NCBI GenBank assembly: GCA_913062575.1
Contig: CAJXVT010000010.1
Span: forward strand, 1 to 58,076
Length of the DNA stretch: 58,076 nt
Direction: 5' to 3'
DNA from: an uncultured Flavobacteriaceae bacterium
GTDB lineage: Bacteria; Bacteroidota; Bacteroidia; Flavobacteriales; Flavobacteriaceae
Shown here: positions 17,656-26,298 of the stretch, in pieces
How positions within the stretch are numbered: position 1 is the first letter of the stretch
Layout of the letters: every line of letters starts with the position of its first letter
Program-made: the position numbers and the translations under genes
The notes under the pieces: model-generated
Databases searched by the model: none
What the model was told of the DNA's origin: nothing
Seen by the model: only the letters and a program-made list of their open reading frames with translations

Positions 17656-18288
17656 ATGAATATTATAAAAAGTTTAGAATGGCGCTATGCTACCAAGAAA
17701 TTTGATGAATCAAAATTCTTATCAGAAACGCAGGTACATATATTAAAAGAAGCCTTTAACCTAACCGCAACATCTTATGGTTTGCAGCCAGTAAAAATGG
17801 TTGTTTTACACGATAAAAACATCCAACAACAATTGGTTGAACATTCTTGGAATCAACAGCAAATAGTACAAGCATCTCATGTTTTAGTACTTTGTATTCA
17901 AGATAAAATGACTGATACAGATGTGGAAGCCTATTTTTCTTTAATTAAGAAAATCAGAAATACTCCAGATGAAATACTAAATCCATTTAAGAGTTATTTA
18001 AAAGACGATATTTCTAATAAAACTGAAGATCAGTTAGTGCCTTGGATGAAAAACCAGGCCTATATTGCTTTAGGGAATTTAATGACAGTTGCCGCAATTG
18101 AACACATTGACGCTTGCCCGATGGAAGGATTTAATCCTGAAAAATATGATGAAATATTAGACTTAAAACAATACAATTTAAAATCTGCCTTGGTTTTACC
18201 TGTAGGGTTTAGAGCTGAAGATGATTATATGAAAGATCTGAAAAAAGTTCGTAAAAAAACACAAGATGTTATCATAGAAATCAATTAA
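17656..18288 (+). CDS. Nitroreductase family NAD(P)H-dependent oxidoreductase
   Basis: A 210-residue FMN protein. The N-terminus SLEWRYATKKFD is the usual FMN-contacting motif of the family, followed by a helix starting SATSYGLQPVKMVVL-like (residues 37-50), and the C-terminal conserved segment CPMEGFNPEKYDEIL...LVLPVGFRAEDD. Members reduce nitro compounds, quinones or flavins with NAD(P)H; the physiological substrate is not predictable here. An inverted repeat overlapping its promoter suggests it is regulated. Confidence 0.9.
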   Translation: MNIIKSLEWRYATKKFDESKFLSETQVHILKEAFNLTATSYGLQPVKMVVLHDKNIQQQLVEHSWNQQQIVQASHVLVLCIQDKMTDTDVEAYFSLIKKIRNTPDEILNPFKSYLKDDISNKTEDQLVPWMKNQAYIALGNLMTVAAIEHIDACPMEGFNPEKYDEILDLKQYNLKSALVLPVGFRAEDDYMKDLKKVRKKTQDVIIEIN

Positions 18289-18305
18289 AAAAAGGTGAAG
18301 AATTG

Positions 18306-18313
18306 TATCTTTG
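18306..18313 (+). promoter_or_regulatory. -7 element of the dipeptidase gene
   Basis: TATCTTTG matches TAnnTTTG exactly, 28 nt before the pepD start codon. Confidence 0.55.
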
Positions 18314-18341
18314 AAAATAGTTAAAACTAATACATACTAGA

Positions 18342-19808
18342 ATGAATTCAGAAATAAGAGTCCTTGAACCTACAACAGTTTGGAATAATTTTGCAAACCT
18401 AAATGCTGTACCACGACCATCTAAAAAAGAAGAACGTGTAATCGCTTTTATGGTTGATTTTGGAAAAAATTTAAACCTTGAAACAGTCGTAGATGTAGTT
18501 GGAAATGTGATCATAAAAAAACCTGCAACTGCCGGGTATGAAAACAGAAAAACAGTGGTTCTGCAAAGTCATTTAGACATGGTACATCAAAAAAATTCTG
18601 ACACTGTATTTGATTTTGATTCTCAAGGAATTGAAATGTATGTTGATAACGATTGGGTTACTGCAAAAGGAACCACATTAGGTGCAGACAACGGCTTAGG
18701 CGTTGCTGCAATTATGAGTGTATTAGAAGCTAATACAATAGCACATCCTGCTATTGAAGCGTTATTCACAATTGATGAAGAAACCGGTATGACTGGAGCC
18801 ATGGGATTAGAGGCTGGTTATTTAGAAGGTGACATTTTACTAAATTTAGATACCGAAGAAGATGACGAAATAGGAATGGGCTGTGCTGGCGGAATTGATG
18901 TAACTGCAAAAAGAACTTACAATTTAGAAAAAACACCTGAAAATGTTGCTGCTTATACGATTTCAATTAGCGGATTAAATGGCGGGCATTCTGGAATGGA
19001 TATTCATAAAGGATTAGGGAATGCAAATAAAATTATGAATCGTTTGTTGTTTGAAGGATTTGAAAATTTTGGTTTACGAGTATACGAAATTAACGGAGGT
19101 AGTTTACGAAATGCAATTCCGAGAGAAAGTAATGCAGCAATTGTAATCGACACCATTTCTAAAGAGCCTTTTTTGTTTGAGATAAATGAATCGATTAGCA
19201 ACATTACTAAAGAATTCAAAACTCTTGAACCAAACTTACATATTGAAGTTTCTGAAACAAAAACCACCCCATCACAAGTAATGGAACTAGGAGTTCAAGA
19301 AGGGTTTATAAAATCTATTCACGCTGCAGTAAATGGCGTTTATAAAATGAGCCCAGATATTGACGGATTGGTTGAAACCTCAAATAATATTGCAAAAATT
19401 GTAGTTGAAAATGGTGAGATCACAGTGAATTGCCTAACACGCTCTTCTTCAGAAACAAACAAAACAGACCTAGCAAATTCTATTAGATCTGCATTTGAAT
19501 TATCTGGTTTTGAAGTAACGCTTTCTGGAGATTACCCTGGCTGGCTACCAAACACGAGTTCTGAAATATTAACCGTTTTAGATAATTTATACGAAAAACT
19601 ACATGGAGAAAAAGCAAAAATTGCTGCTTGTCATGCAGGTTTAGAATGTGGTATTTTAGGTCAGAACTATCCGAATATGGATATGGTTTCTTTTGGCCCA
19701 ACAATATTAGGAGCACATTCTCCAGATGAAAGAGCAAGTATTTCATCAACACAAAAATTCTGGAAATTCCTAGTAGAAATTCTCAAGAATACTCCAAATA
19801 AAGCATAA
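18342..19808 (+). CDS. pepD: Aminoacyl-histidine dipeptidase (Xaa-His dipeptidase, M20)
   Basis: A 488-residue cytosolic dimetal peptidase that cleaves dipeptides, classically those with a C-terminal histidine. Metal-ligand motifs are visible in order: QSHLDMVHQK (His near 75), TTLGADNGLGVAA (Asp near 112), IDEETGMTGAMGL (the catalytic Glu pair near 144), LNLDTEEDDE (Asp near 172) and LGAHSPDERASI (His near 463). The dimerisation domain sits in the middle (about 200-390). Length fits the PepD family. It has its own -7 box and terminator and seems to be a single-gene unit. Confidence 0.94.
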   Translation: MNSEIRVLEPTTVWNNFANLNAVPRPSKKEERVIAFMVDFGKNLNLETVVDVVGNVIIKKPATAGYENRKTVVLQSHLDMVHQKNSDTVFDFDSQGIEMYVDNDWVTAKGTTLGADNGLGVAAIMSVLEANTIAHPAIEALFTIDEETGMTGAMGLEAGYLEGDILLNLDTEEDDEIGMGCAGGIDVTAKRTYNLEKTPENVAAYTISISGLNGGHSGMDIHKGLGNANKIMNRLLFEGFENFGLRVYEINGGSLRNAIPRESNAAIVIDTISKEPFLFEINESISNITKEFKTLEPNLHIEVSETKTTPSQVMELGVQEGFIKSIHAAVNGVYKMSPDIDGLVETSNNIAKIVVENGEITVNCLTRSSSETNKTDLANSIRSAFELSGFEVTLSGDYPGWLPNTSSEILTVLDNLYEKLHGEKAKIAACHAGLECGILGQNYPNMDMVSFGPTILGAHSPDERASISSTQKFWKFLVEILKNTPNKA

Positions 19809-19820
19809 AATAATTGATTA

Positions 19821-19849
19821 AAAGCCGTTGATAACTCAACGGTTTTTTT
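19821..19849 (+). terminator. Terminator after pepD
   Basis: Stem CCGTTG/CAACGG, extended by a G-U and two A-U pairs, with loop ATAACT and followed by seven T residues; 13 nt past the pepD stop. Confidence 0.85.
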
Positions 19850-19997
19850 ATAGCTTAAAATGTTTATTATCTTCAATAAAAGAAACATAATTAACTGATT
19901 TAAAGTGTTTTGTGTTTTTATTATTTTGTTAACATCTTTGATTTTAAATAACGGTAAATAATCGTATTTTTACTTTTTCATAAATCAGTGTATTTTA

Positions 19998-20762
19998 ATG
20001 GGTAAAATCATAGCAATTGCAAATCAAAAAGGTGGTGTTGGTAAAACCACAACAACAGTAAACTTAGCTGCTTCTTTAGGTGTCTTAGAGAAAAAAGTGT
20101 TGTTAATTGATGCAGATCCACAGGCAAATGCCTCTTCTGGCCTTGGTATTGATGTTGATAGCATTGAAATAGGTACATATCAAGTTTTAGAACATGCGGT
20201 TTCTGCAAAAGATGCCATACAAAAAACGACATCTCCAAATGTAGACATCATTCCTGCTCACATAGATTTAGTAGCTATTGAAATAGAGTTAGTAGATAAA
20301 GAGCAACGAGAATACATGCTAAAAAAATCATTGGTAGATGTAGCAAAAAACTACGATTATGTATTAATTGACTGCGCTCCTTCTTTAGGTTTAATTACAG
20401 TAAATTCATTGGTAGCAGCAGATTCTGTGATCATTCCAATTCAATGTGAATATTTTGCATTAGAAGGCCTAGGAAAACTCTTAAACACTATAAAAAGCAT
20501 TCAAAATATACACAACTCAGATTTAGATATTGAAGGTTTATTATTAACCATGTTCGATTCTCGCTTGCGATTATCAAATCAGGTTGTAGAAGAAGTTCGC
20601 AAGCATTTTAGCACCATGGTTTTTGATACAATTATTAGAAGAAATACTCGTTTAGGTGAAGCACCAAGTTATGGTGAAAGTATTATCGCTTATGACGCTA
20701 CAAGCAAAGGAGCAATAAATTATTTAAGTTTAGCTAACGAAATTATTAAGAATAACGCATAA
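19998..20762 (+). CDS. parA: Chromosome partitioning ATPase ParA (Soj)
   Basis: A 254-residue ATPase with the deviant Walker A box KGGVGKTTTTVNLA (residues 10-23), Walker A' LIDADPQANASSGLG, and Walker B-like VLIDCAPSLGL. It forms nucleoid-bound gradients that move ParB-parS complexes during chromosome segregation. The stop and the parB start share one base (TAATG). Upstream (19850-19997) is an AT-rich leader with a weak TATTTTTA box. It is the first gene of the conserved parA-parB-DUF5683-dapB-lepB-wbqC series. Confidence 0.95.
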   Translation: MGKIIAIANQKGGVGKTTTTVNLAASLGVLEKKVLLIDADPQANASSGLGIDVDSIEIGTYQVLEHAVSAKDAIQKTTSPNVDIIPAHIDLVAIEIELVDKEQREYMLKKSLVDVAKNYDYVLIDCAPSLGLITVNSLVAADSVIIPIQCEYFALEGLGKLLNTIKSIQNIHNSDLDIEGLLLTMFDSRLRLSNQVVEEVRKHFSTMVFDTIIRRNTRLGEAPSYGESIIAYDATSKGAINYLSLANEIIKNNA

Positions 20763-21649
20763 TGGCAAAAGCAACAAAAAAACAAGCTTTAGGTAGAGGA
20801 TTGTCTGCTTTATTAAAAGAGACATCAACAGATATCAATTCAGTTTCAGATAAAAATGCTGATAAACTAGTTGGTACTATTGTTGAAATTGGATTAGATA
20901 ATATTGAAATGAATCCTTTTCAGCCAAGAACCTATTTTGACGAAGAAGCCTTAACCGAATTAGCTAATTCCATTAAAGAATTAGGAGTTATTCAACCAAT
21001 TACAGTTCGTAAGTTAGAAGGAAATAAATTTCAATTGGTTTCTGGAGAACGCAGGTTCAGAGCTTCAAAATTGATTAGAAACACAACAGTTCCTGCTTAT
21101 ATTAGACTTGCCAACGATCAAGAAATGCTAGAAATGGCATTGGTAGAAAATATACAACGTAAGAATTTAGATCCAATTGAAGTTGCACTTTCTTATCAAC
21201 GTTTAATTGAAGAAATTAAATTGACACAAGAACAGTTAAGTATAAGAGTTGGTAAAAAAAGATCTACAGTTACCAATTATATGCGTTTGTTAAAGTTAGA
21301 TCCAATTATTCAAACCGGAATGCGAGATGGTTTCATTTCTATGGGCCATGGACGTGCTTTAATTAATGTTGACTCATCAGAGAATCAATTAAATATTTAC
21401 ACAAAAATTGTAAAAGATAAATTATCTGTTAGACAAACTGAAGAGCTTGTTAAAGGTTTAAAAGAAGGAAAAACTACCACTAAAAAGGTAACTAAAACTC
21501 CAAGCTTTGTAAAAAATTCAATGTCAGATTTATCTACTTTTTTTGGTAGTAAAATAGCAATTTCTGCAAATTCGAAAGGAAAAGGAAAAATGACAATTTC
21601 ATTTACATCCGAAGAAGATTTTAATCGAATCAAAAACTTATTGAAATAG
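20762..21649 (+). CDS. parB: Chromosome partitioning protein ParB
   Basis: A 295-residue CTP-dependent DNA clamp. The ParB/Srx nuclease-like domain (about 40-130) has the arginine-rich VSGERRFRASKL box, and the following helix-turn-helix (LTQEQLSIRVGKKRSTVTNYMRLL, 157-180) recognises parS. The C-terminal segment (FFGSKIAISANSKGKGKMTISF) is the dimerisation domain. It overlaps parA and the next gene by one base each, so the three are translationally coupled. No convincing parS palindrome was found in the window. Confidence 0.95.
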   Translation: MAKATKKQALGRGLSALLKETSTDINSVSDKNADKLVGTIVEIGLDNIEMNPFQPRTYFDEEALTELANSIKELGVIQPITVRKLEGNKFQLVSGERRFRASKLIRNTTVPAYIRLANDQEMLEMALVENIQRKNLDPIEVALSYQRLIEEIKLTQEQLSIRVGKKRSTVTNYMRLLKLDPIIQTGMRDGFISMGHGRALINVDSSENQLNIYTKIVKDKLSVRQTEELVKGLKEGKTTTKKVTKTPSFVKNSMSDLSTFFGSKIAISANSKGKGKMTISFTSEEDFNRIKNLLK

Positions 21650-22239
21650 TGTTATCACTAAAAAAAATACTTTTTATTTTTGTTACATTTATTGCCATTT
21701 CAATAAGTGCACAGAAAGATTCTACCCAAGTTGATAATCTCAAAATAAAAGGAAATATTAAGATCAATAGCAATTATTTTGATCCATTATCTCCTTCAAA
21801 AGCGGCATTTTATTCAGCTATTCTTCCTGGGCTAGGTCAGATATACAACAAGAAATATTGGAAAGCCCCTGTAGTTTGGGGAGCAATGGGAACCAGTATT
21901 TATTTTTATTTAGACAACAATAACGAATACAACAGATATAGAACCGCTTTTAAATTGCGTGAATCGGGCTTAAAAGATGAATTTACAAATGACAATGGCT
22001 CACTTCTTATCTCTAGAAATGGATTAATAAGTGCTCAAAAAACATTAAAAAGCAATAGAGACCTATCACTATTAACAACATTAGTTTTTTATATTTTACA
22101 GATAGTTGAAGCTAGTGTAAATGCTCATTTACTACAGTTTAACACCAACGATAACTTAACTTTTTCTCCTTCGGTAATTTCAAACCCAATTCGGCATGAA
22201 GTTCCAAAAGTTGGATTGAAATTAAAATTTAATTTTTAA
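21649..22239 (+). CDS. DUF5683 membrane-associated protein
   Basis: A 196-residue protein with an N-terminal signal peptide (ILFIFVTFIAISISAQ) and the DUF5683 core: SPSKAAFYSAILPGLGQIYNKKYWKAP, a hydrophobic glycine-containing pair of segments, then VYILQIVEASVNAHL-like sequence near residue 150. The family occurs in Bacteroidetes next to parB and dapB but its function is not known. The GTG start overlaps the parB stop (TAGTG), supporting coupling; an ATG start is not available nearby. Confidence 0.85.
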   Translation: MLSLKKILFIFVTFIAISISAQKDSTQVDNLKIKGNIKINSNYFDPLSPSKAAFYSAILPGLGQIYNKKYWKAPVVWGAMGTSIYFYLDNNNEYNRYRTAFKLRESGLKDEFTNDNGSLLISRNGLISAQKTLKSNRDLSLLTTLVFYILQIVEASVNAHLLQFNTNDNLTFSPSVISNPIRHEVPKVGLKLKFNF

Positions 22240-22240
22240 G

Positions 22241-22942
22241 ATGAAGATAGCCTTATTAGGATATGGAAGAATGGGTAAAGAAATTGAAAAAATCGCTTTA
22301 CAAAGAGGGCATGAAATTGTAATAAAAACAAATTCTGATGATTCATTTGATATAAATTTAGCTGATGTAGCAATAGATTTTAGTGTTCCTACTTCTGCTC
22401 TTAATAACATCTCTAATTGCATTAACAATACCGTTCCTGTAATTTCAGGAACAACAGGTTGGTTAGATAATTATCAAGATGTAGTAGCACTTTGTAAAGA
22501 AAAAAAGGGCGCTTTTATATATGCTTCTAACTTTAGTTTGGGTGTAAATATATTTTTTGAATTGAACAGCCAATTAGCAAAAATGATGGACAACTTAAGT
22601 GATTACAACATCACTATGGAAGAAATTCATCATACAAAAAAACTAGATGCTCCAAGCGGAACGGCAATTACATTAGCAGACGGAATTATAGAAAATAGTT
22701 CTAAATCTGAATGGAAACTTGATGGAGAAATATCAGACACTAGCATCCCTATTGTTGCAAAAAGAATTCCTGATGTTCCAGGAACACACACTGTTGATTA
22801 TTCATCAGAAGTAGATACTATCGAAATAAAACATACTGCCCACAGCAGAAAAGGATTTGCTTTAGGCGCCGTTGTTGCAGCAGAGTGGATTGTTGGAAAA
22901 ACAGGTGTTTTTTCAATGAAAGATGTGTTAAACATTGGTTAA
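22241..22942 (+). CDS. dapB: 4-hydroxy-tetrahydrodipicolinate reductase
   Basis: A 233-residue NAD(P)H enzyme of the lysine/diaminopimelate pathway, feeding peptidoglycan synthesis. The N-terminal Rossmann motif GYGRMGKEIEKIA (7-19) binds the cofactor, and the catalytic signature is EIHHTKKLDAPSGTA (His-His-x2-Lys-x-Asp, about 128-142). The length is slightly short of the E. coli enzyme (about 270) but usual for Bacteroidetes. It starts one base after the DUF5683 stop. A possible hairpin GTTTTC-tttac-GAAAAC lies at 22995-23011, between dapB and lepB. Confidence 0.95.
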   Translation: MKIALLGYGRMGKEIEKIALQRGHEIVIKTNSDDSFDINLADVAIDFSVPTSALNNISNCINNTVPVISGTTGWLDNYQDVVALCKEKKGAFIYASNFSLGVNIFFELNSQLAKMMDNLSDYNITMEEIHHTKKLDAPSGTAITLADGIIENSSKSEWKLDGEISDTSIPIVAKRIPDVPGTHTVDYSSEVDTIEIKHTAHSRKGFALGAVVAAEWIVGKTGVFSMKDVLNIG

Positions 22943-23025
22943 AGAATGTAACACATCTAATTAAAACGAACTAATAAACTATTATTGAACATCGGTTTTC
23001 TTTACGAAAACATAAAATATAAATT

Positions 23026-24630
23026 ATGACATTTACTGAATGGTTTTTATTCTTCTTAGCGATACAAGTTGTACACTTTTTAGCAACATGGAAATTATAC
23101 ATAAAAGCTGAAAGAAAAGCCTGGGAAGCAATTATTCCTATTTATAACGCAATTATTTTAATGAAAATTATTAACCGACCAAAATGGTGGGTGATTTTGT
23201 TATTTATTCCAATTGTAAACCTATTAATGTTTCCTGTTATTTGGATTGAAACTTGTAGAAGTTTTGGACATAACAAAAGACCTGACACAATTTTAGCAGT
23301 AGCTACATTAGGGTTTTACATCTTTTATATTAATTATGTCTCACAACCCAATTACGTTGTAGACAGAAGCCTTAATCCTAGATCAGCTTTAGGAGAATGG
23401 ATTAGCTCTATTGCTTTTGCTATTATAGCTGCAACCTTGGTTCATACATATTTTATGCAACCATATACAATCCCTACTTCTTCATTAGAAAAGACATTGT
23501 ATGTTGGTGATTTTCTTTTTGTAAGTAAATTTCATTATGGAGCAAGAGTCCCAATGACTACTGTTTCTGCACCGATGGTACATGATACATTACCTTTTCT
23601 AGGAAAATCTTATGTGTCAGATTCTAAAGATCAAGAATCATGGCTAAACAAATTATCTTTACCGTATATGCGTTTACCGGGTATTCAGAAAATAAAACGT
23701 AATGATATTGTTGTTTTTAGTTGGCCTGCAGATTCTTTAAAAACAATGTGGGGAGACAATTCTGGCAAGTTCACCTATAAACCGATAGACAAAAGGACTA
23801 ACTATGTAAAAAGATGTGTTGGTATTGCTGGCGATTCTTTAGAGGTTAGAAATGGCTATGTATTTATCAATGGCAAAAGAACTGTATTGCCTGGCAGAGC
23901 TAAAACACAATACATATTCTCAGTAAACACTGGTGGACAACAATTTAGTAGAGGCGCTTTAAAACGCTATAATATTAGAGAAGCTTCATGGGGAAGAGAC
24001 GGTAGACTTAGCACAAATAGTAAAGGCGAGTTTATTTTAAATCTTACAGATGATGAAGCTGCTTTAATTGCTAAAAACCCAATTGTAAAAAGCATTACAA
24101 AGAATCTTGAACCTAAAGGAACTTTTGATCCAAGTGTATTTCCACACAATCCAAATTACAAATGGAATAATGACAATTTTGGACCTATTTACATCCCTAA
24201 AAAGGGTGATAAAATTGAATTAAACGAAAAGTCTATTGTTTTTTATGAGCAAATCATTAGAAGATACGAACATAATAATTTTACTATTGCCAACGATAAA
24301 TATTACTTAAACGGAAAAGAGATCACATCGTACACAATTAAACAAGATTATTATTGGATGATGGGAGACAACAGACAAATGTCTTTAGATGCAAGATCTT
24401 GGGGGTATGTTCCTTTTGATCACGTAGTTGGCAAACCTGTATTTATCTGGTTAAGCTGGGACCCAAATGCAAAAGGGTTTGCAAAATTCTCATCAATTAA
24501 ATGGGACAGAATGTTTACAACTGTTGGTGGTGATGGAGAGCCTAGATCATATTTCAAACTCTTTATCATTGCTTTATTAGGGTATTTTATGATTAATTAC
24601 TTCCGTAAGAAAAAGAAAACTACAAAGTAA
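23026..24630 (+). CDS. lepB: Signal peptidase I, long Bacteroidetes form
   Basis: A 534-residue membrane protease that removes signal peptides on the periplasmic side. Residues 1-110 are an additional multi-helix DUF5684-like domain. The peptidase core follows: a membrane segment, the Ser region PYTIPTSSLEKTLYVGD (Ser replacing the SGSM context), the Lys region NYVKRCVGIAGDSLEV, and the C-terminal box MMGDNRQMSLDARSWGYV. A long insert (about residues 280-440) separates the catalytic parts, which explains the length against about 324 in E. coli. One final hydrophobic helix and a basic tail (YFRKKKKTTK) end the protein. It belongs to the par-dapB-lepB-wbqC block. Confidence 0.93.
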   Translation: MTFTEWFLFFLAIQVVHFLATWKLYIKAERKAWEAIIPIYNAIILMKIINRPKWWVILLFIPIVNLLMFPVIWIETCRSFGHNKRPDTILAVATLGFYIFYINYVSQPNYVVDRSLNPRSALGEWISSIAFAIIAATLVHTYFMQPYTIPTSSLEKTLYVGDFLFVSKFHYGARVPMTTVSAPMVHDTLPFLGKSYVSDSKDQESWLNKLSLPYMRLPGIQKIKRNDIVVFSWPADSLKTMWGDNSGKFTYKPIDKRTNYVKRCVGIAGDSLEVRNGYVFINGKRTVLPGRAKTQYIFSVNTGGQQFSRGALKRYNIREASWGRDGRLSTNSKGEFILNLTDDEAALIAKNPIVKSITKNLEPKGTFDPSVFPHNPNYKWNNDNFGPIYIPKKGDKIELNEKSIVFYEQIIRRYEHNNFTIANDKYYLNGKEITSYTIKQDYYWMMGDNRQMSLDARSWGYVPFDHVVGKPVFIWLSWDPNAKGFAKFSSIKWDRMFTTVGGDGEPRSYFKLFIIALLGYFMINYFRKKKKTTK

Positions 24631-24633
24631 TTT

Positions 24634-25239
24634 ATGGCTTTGTTTTTACCTACATATTTCGCTCCTATTTCTCAGTATATGGCGATAGCAAATTCTGATG
24701 AAGTTCTATTTGAAGTAGAGGATAATTTTCAAAAACAAACCTATAGAAATCGTTGTTATATTTACGGTCCTAATGGGAAACAATTACTAAACATCCCCAT
24801 AAAACACACGTCAACATCTGCTAAAAAGAAAACCAAAGACACATTGGTAGACAATAGCAGTTCTTGGCAAAGTCAACATTTAAAATCCATACAAATAGCC
24901 TATAGAAATTCGCCTTTTTTCGAATTTTATGAAGATGACTTACAGCCAATTCTAACTAAAGAATACAAGTACTTATTAGATGTAAACATTGACACATATT
25001 TGTTTATTACTGATGCTCTACAAATATCAAGCGATTATAACACTACTGAAGTATATCAAGATGCATCAAAAAATGATTATAGGCACCTAGCGAATGCCAA
25101 GCAAGAATTAGGCCTAAATTTTGATAGTTATATTCAGATGTTTGATGATAAATTTGGCTTTATAAAAAACCTTTCTACTTTAGATTTACTATTTATGGAA
25201 GGTCCAAATGCGGTAAGCTTTTTAGAAAAAAATCACTAA
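24634..25239 (+). CDS. WbqC family protein
   Basis: A 201-residue protein beginning LPTYFAPISQYMAIANSDEVLFE, the WbqC-like signature, with SSWQSQHLKSIQIAYRNSPFF and FFEFYEDDLQPIL further on. WbqC-like proteins are found in O-antigen gene sets and in this conserved Bacteroidetes block; their biochemical role is not settled. It begins 3 nt after lepB and is the last gene of the block. Its stop codon is embedded in a -7 promoter box for the next gene. Confidence 0.85.
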   Translation: MALFLPTYFAPISQYMAIANSDEVLFEVEDNFQKQTYRNRCYIYGPNGKQLLNIPIKHTSTSAKKKTKDTLVDNSSSWQSQHLKSIQIAYRNSPFFEFYEDDLQPILTKEYKYLLDVNIDTYLFITDALQISSDYNTTEVYQDASKNDYRHLANAKQELGLNFDSYIQMFDDKFGFIKNLSTLDLLFMEGPNAVSFLEKNH

Positions 25240-25244
25240 ATTTG
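25237..25244 (+). promoter_or_regulatory. -7 element of the Crp/Fnr gene
   Basis: TAAATTTG is an exact TAnnTTTG match whose first three bases are also the wbqC stop codon. It lies 19 nt before the regulator's ATG, so that gene can be transcribed separately from the upstream block. Confidence 0.5.
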
Positions 25245-25263
25245 AACTTCTCAAAACTATAAT

Positions 25264-25842
25264 ATGGATTTTGTTTCAAAATTTATTAATGCCTATTCAC
25301 CTAATTTACCTAATAAGGCTAGACGTATTTTTGAATCTAATATTGAACTAAAAACGTTCAAAAAAGGAGATGTAATTGTAAATTACGGTGAAACACCAAC
25401 TAACTTTTACCTTTTAAAAACTGGTGTTTTACGAAGCTTTATAAGAGATTCAAAAGGGAAAGAACATATTAGAACTTTATATATCCCTATTACAACTTCT
25501 GGATCACTATCATCTTTGATTTCTAAAAAGCCTTCTAACGCAATCTATGATTGTTTAACTAATGCAGAAATTTTAGTTGGTGACTTCCCTGCTTTTATAA
25601 AATCTACAGAGGAGCATCATGAATTGGCTTTATTTTACAATAGAATTTTAGAAAGTATCTTTATAAGAACTGAAAGAAGAATTTACGATTTATCTGTTCT
25701 AAACGCTACTGAAAGATATCTTAAATTAAAAACTGAAATCCCGGATATTAATAATTTAATTCAACAATATCACATAGCTTCCTATTTAAATATTACTCCA
25801 GTTCAGCTTAGTCGAATTAGAAAAGAACTCTATTCTAAATAA
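25264..25842 (+). CDS. Crp/Fnr family transcriptional regulator
   Basis: A 192-residue regulator with an N-terminal cyclic-nucleotide-binding-type beta barrel (about 20-115; FKKGDVIVNYGETPTNFYLLKTG) and a short C-terminal winged helix (HIASYLNITPVQLSRIRKEL, 168-187). The recognition helix is PVQLSRIRKEL. No cysteine cluster of the FNR type is present, so it is not an iron-sulfur oxygen sensor by this route; the effector is unknown. A 22-nt perfect palindrome begins 3 nt past the stop, and a strong terminator lies 103 nt past it. Confidence 0.9.
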   Translation: MDFVSKFINAYSPNLPNKARRIFESNIELKTFKKGDVIVNYGETPTNFYLLKTGVLRSFIRDSKGKEHIRTLYIPITTSGSLSSLISKKPSNAIYDCLTNAEILVGDFPAFIKSTEEHHELALFYNRILESIFIRTERRIYDLSVLNATERYLKLKTEIPDINNLIQQYHIASYLNITPVQLSRIRKELYSK

Positions 25843-25845
25843 GAA

Positions 25846-25867
25846 TCTATTAACATATGTTAATAGA
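25846..25867. repeat. 22-nt perfect palindrome after the Crp/Fnr gene
   Basis: Half-site TCTATTAACAT followed at once by its inverse complement ATGTTAATAGA, with no spacer. A spacerless palindrome of this length suits a dimeric protein better than an RNA hairpin. The inner part TTAACATATGTTAA is a plausible operator for the neighbouring Crp/Fnr protein, but that is inference. Confidence 0.6.
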
Positions 25868-25945
25868 GAACATTCAATATTGACCTATTTTTGGTAAAGA
25901 TTATCCCCCGATAATTATAAATACTATCCCCTAGTTATTTATTTA

Positions 25946-25983
25946 AGAAAAGACTTGTTATATAACAAGTCTTTTCTATTTTT
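25946..25983 (+). terminator. Terminator after the Crp/Fnr gene (32-nt palindrome)
   Basis: AGAAAAGACTTGTTA and its exact inverse complement form a 32-nt perfect palindrome (25946-25977) that folds as a 14-bp stem with loop TATA, followed by ATTTTT. It ends the regulator transcript just before the DUF6122 gene. Confidence 0.85.
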
Positions 25984-26001
25984 ATATCCATGGATATAAA
26001 A
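25980..26001 (+). promoter_or_regulatory. 22-nt palindrome centred on the DUF6122 start codon
   Basis: TTTTATATCCA followed at once by TGGATATAAAA. The ATG start codon (25990-25992) sits at the exact centre. In mRNA it could form a 9-bp AU-rich stem that exposes or traps the start codon; as DNA it could be an operator. Confidence 0.5.
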
Positions 26002-26298
26002 TTTATTATACACTATAGCTTTCACTTTATTTTACCTGCTATCATTGCATATTTTTTCTTTAAAAACCATTGGAAAAAAGTATATCTAATTTTTATTGCT
26101 GCCATGTTAATTGACTTAGATCATTTATTAGCAACGCCTATCTTTGAAGAAAACAGATGTAGTATTAATTTTCACCCATTACATAGTTATATTATAGTTG
26201 GAGTTTATTTTATGCTATTTGCTATAAAAAAGACAAGAATAATTGGCTTAGCCTTACTCTTACATATTCTTGCCGATACTATTGATTGCCTTTTGTAA
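25990..26298 (+). CDS. DUF6122 family membrane protein
   Basis: A 102-residue integral membrane protein, with hydrophobic segments at about 7-23, 30-45, 66-80 and 84-100. The motif IDLDHLLATPIF followed by NFHPLHSYIIVG recalls the metal-dependent hydrolase-like membrane proteins of the LexA-regulated YdjM/DUF457 type, in which Asp and His could hold a metal; that likeness is only suggestive. It overlaps the convergent flippase gene by 20 nt. The start codon lies inside a long palindrome and immediately behind a terminator, so how it is expressed is unclear. Confidence 0.72.
   Translation: MDIKFIIHYSFHFILPAIIAYFFFKNHWKKVYLIFIAAMLIDLDHLLATPIFEENRCSINFHPLHSYIIVGVYFMLFAIKKTRIIGLALLLHILADTIDCLL

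Noticed and set aside
19850..22942. parS site near parAB
   Set aside because: I looked for TGTTTCACGTGAAACA-like palindromes around parAB and in the rest of the window. The only CACGTG found (near 51570) lies inside the symporter gene and lacks the flanks.
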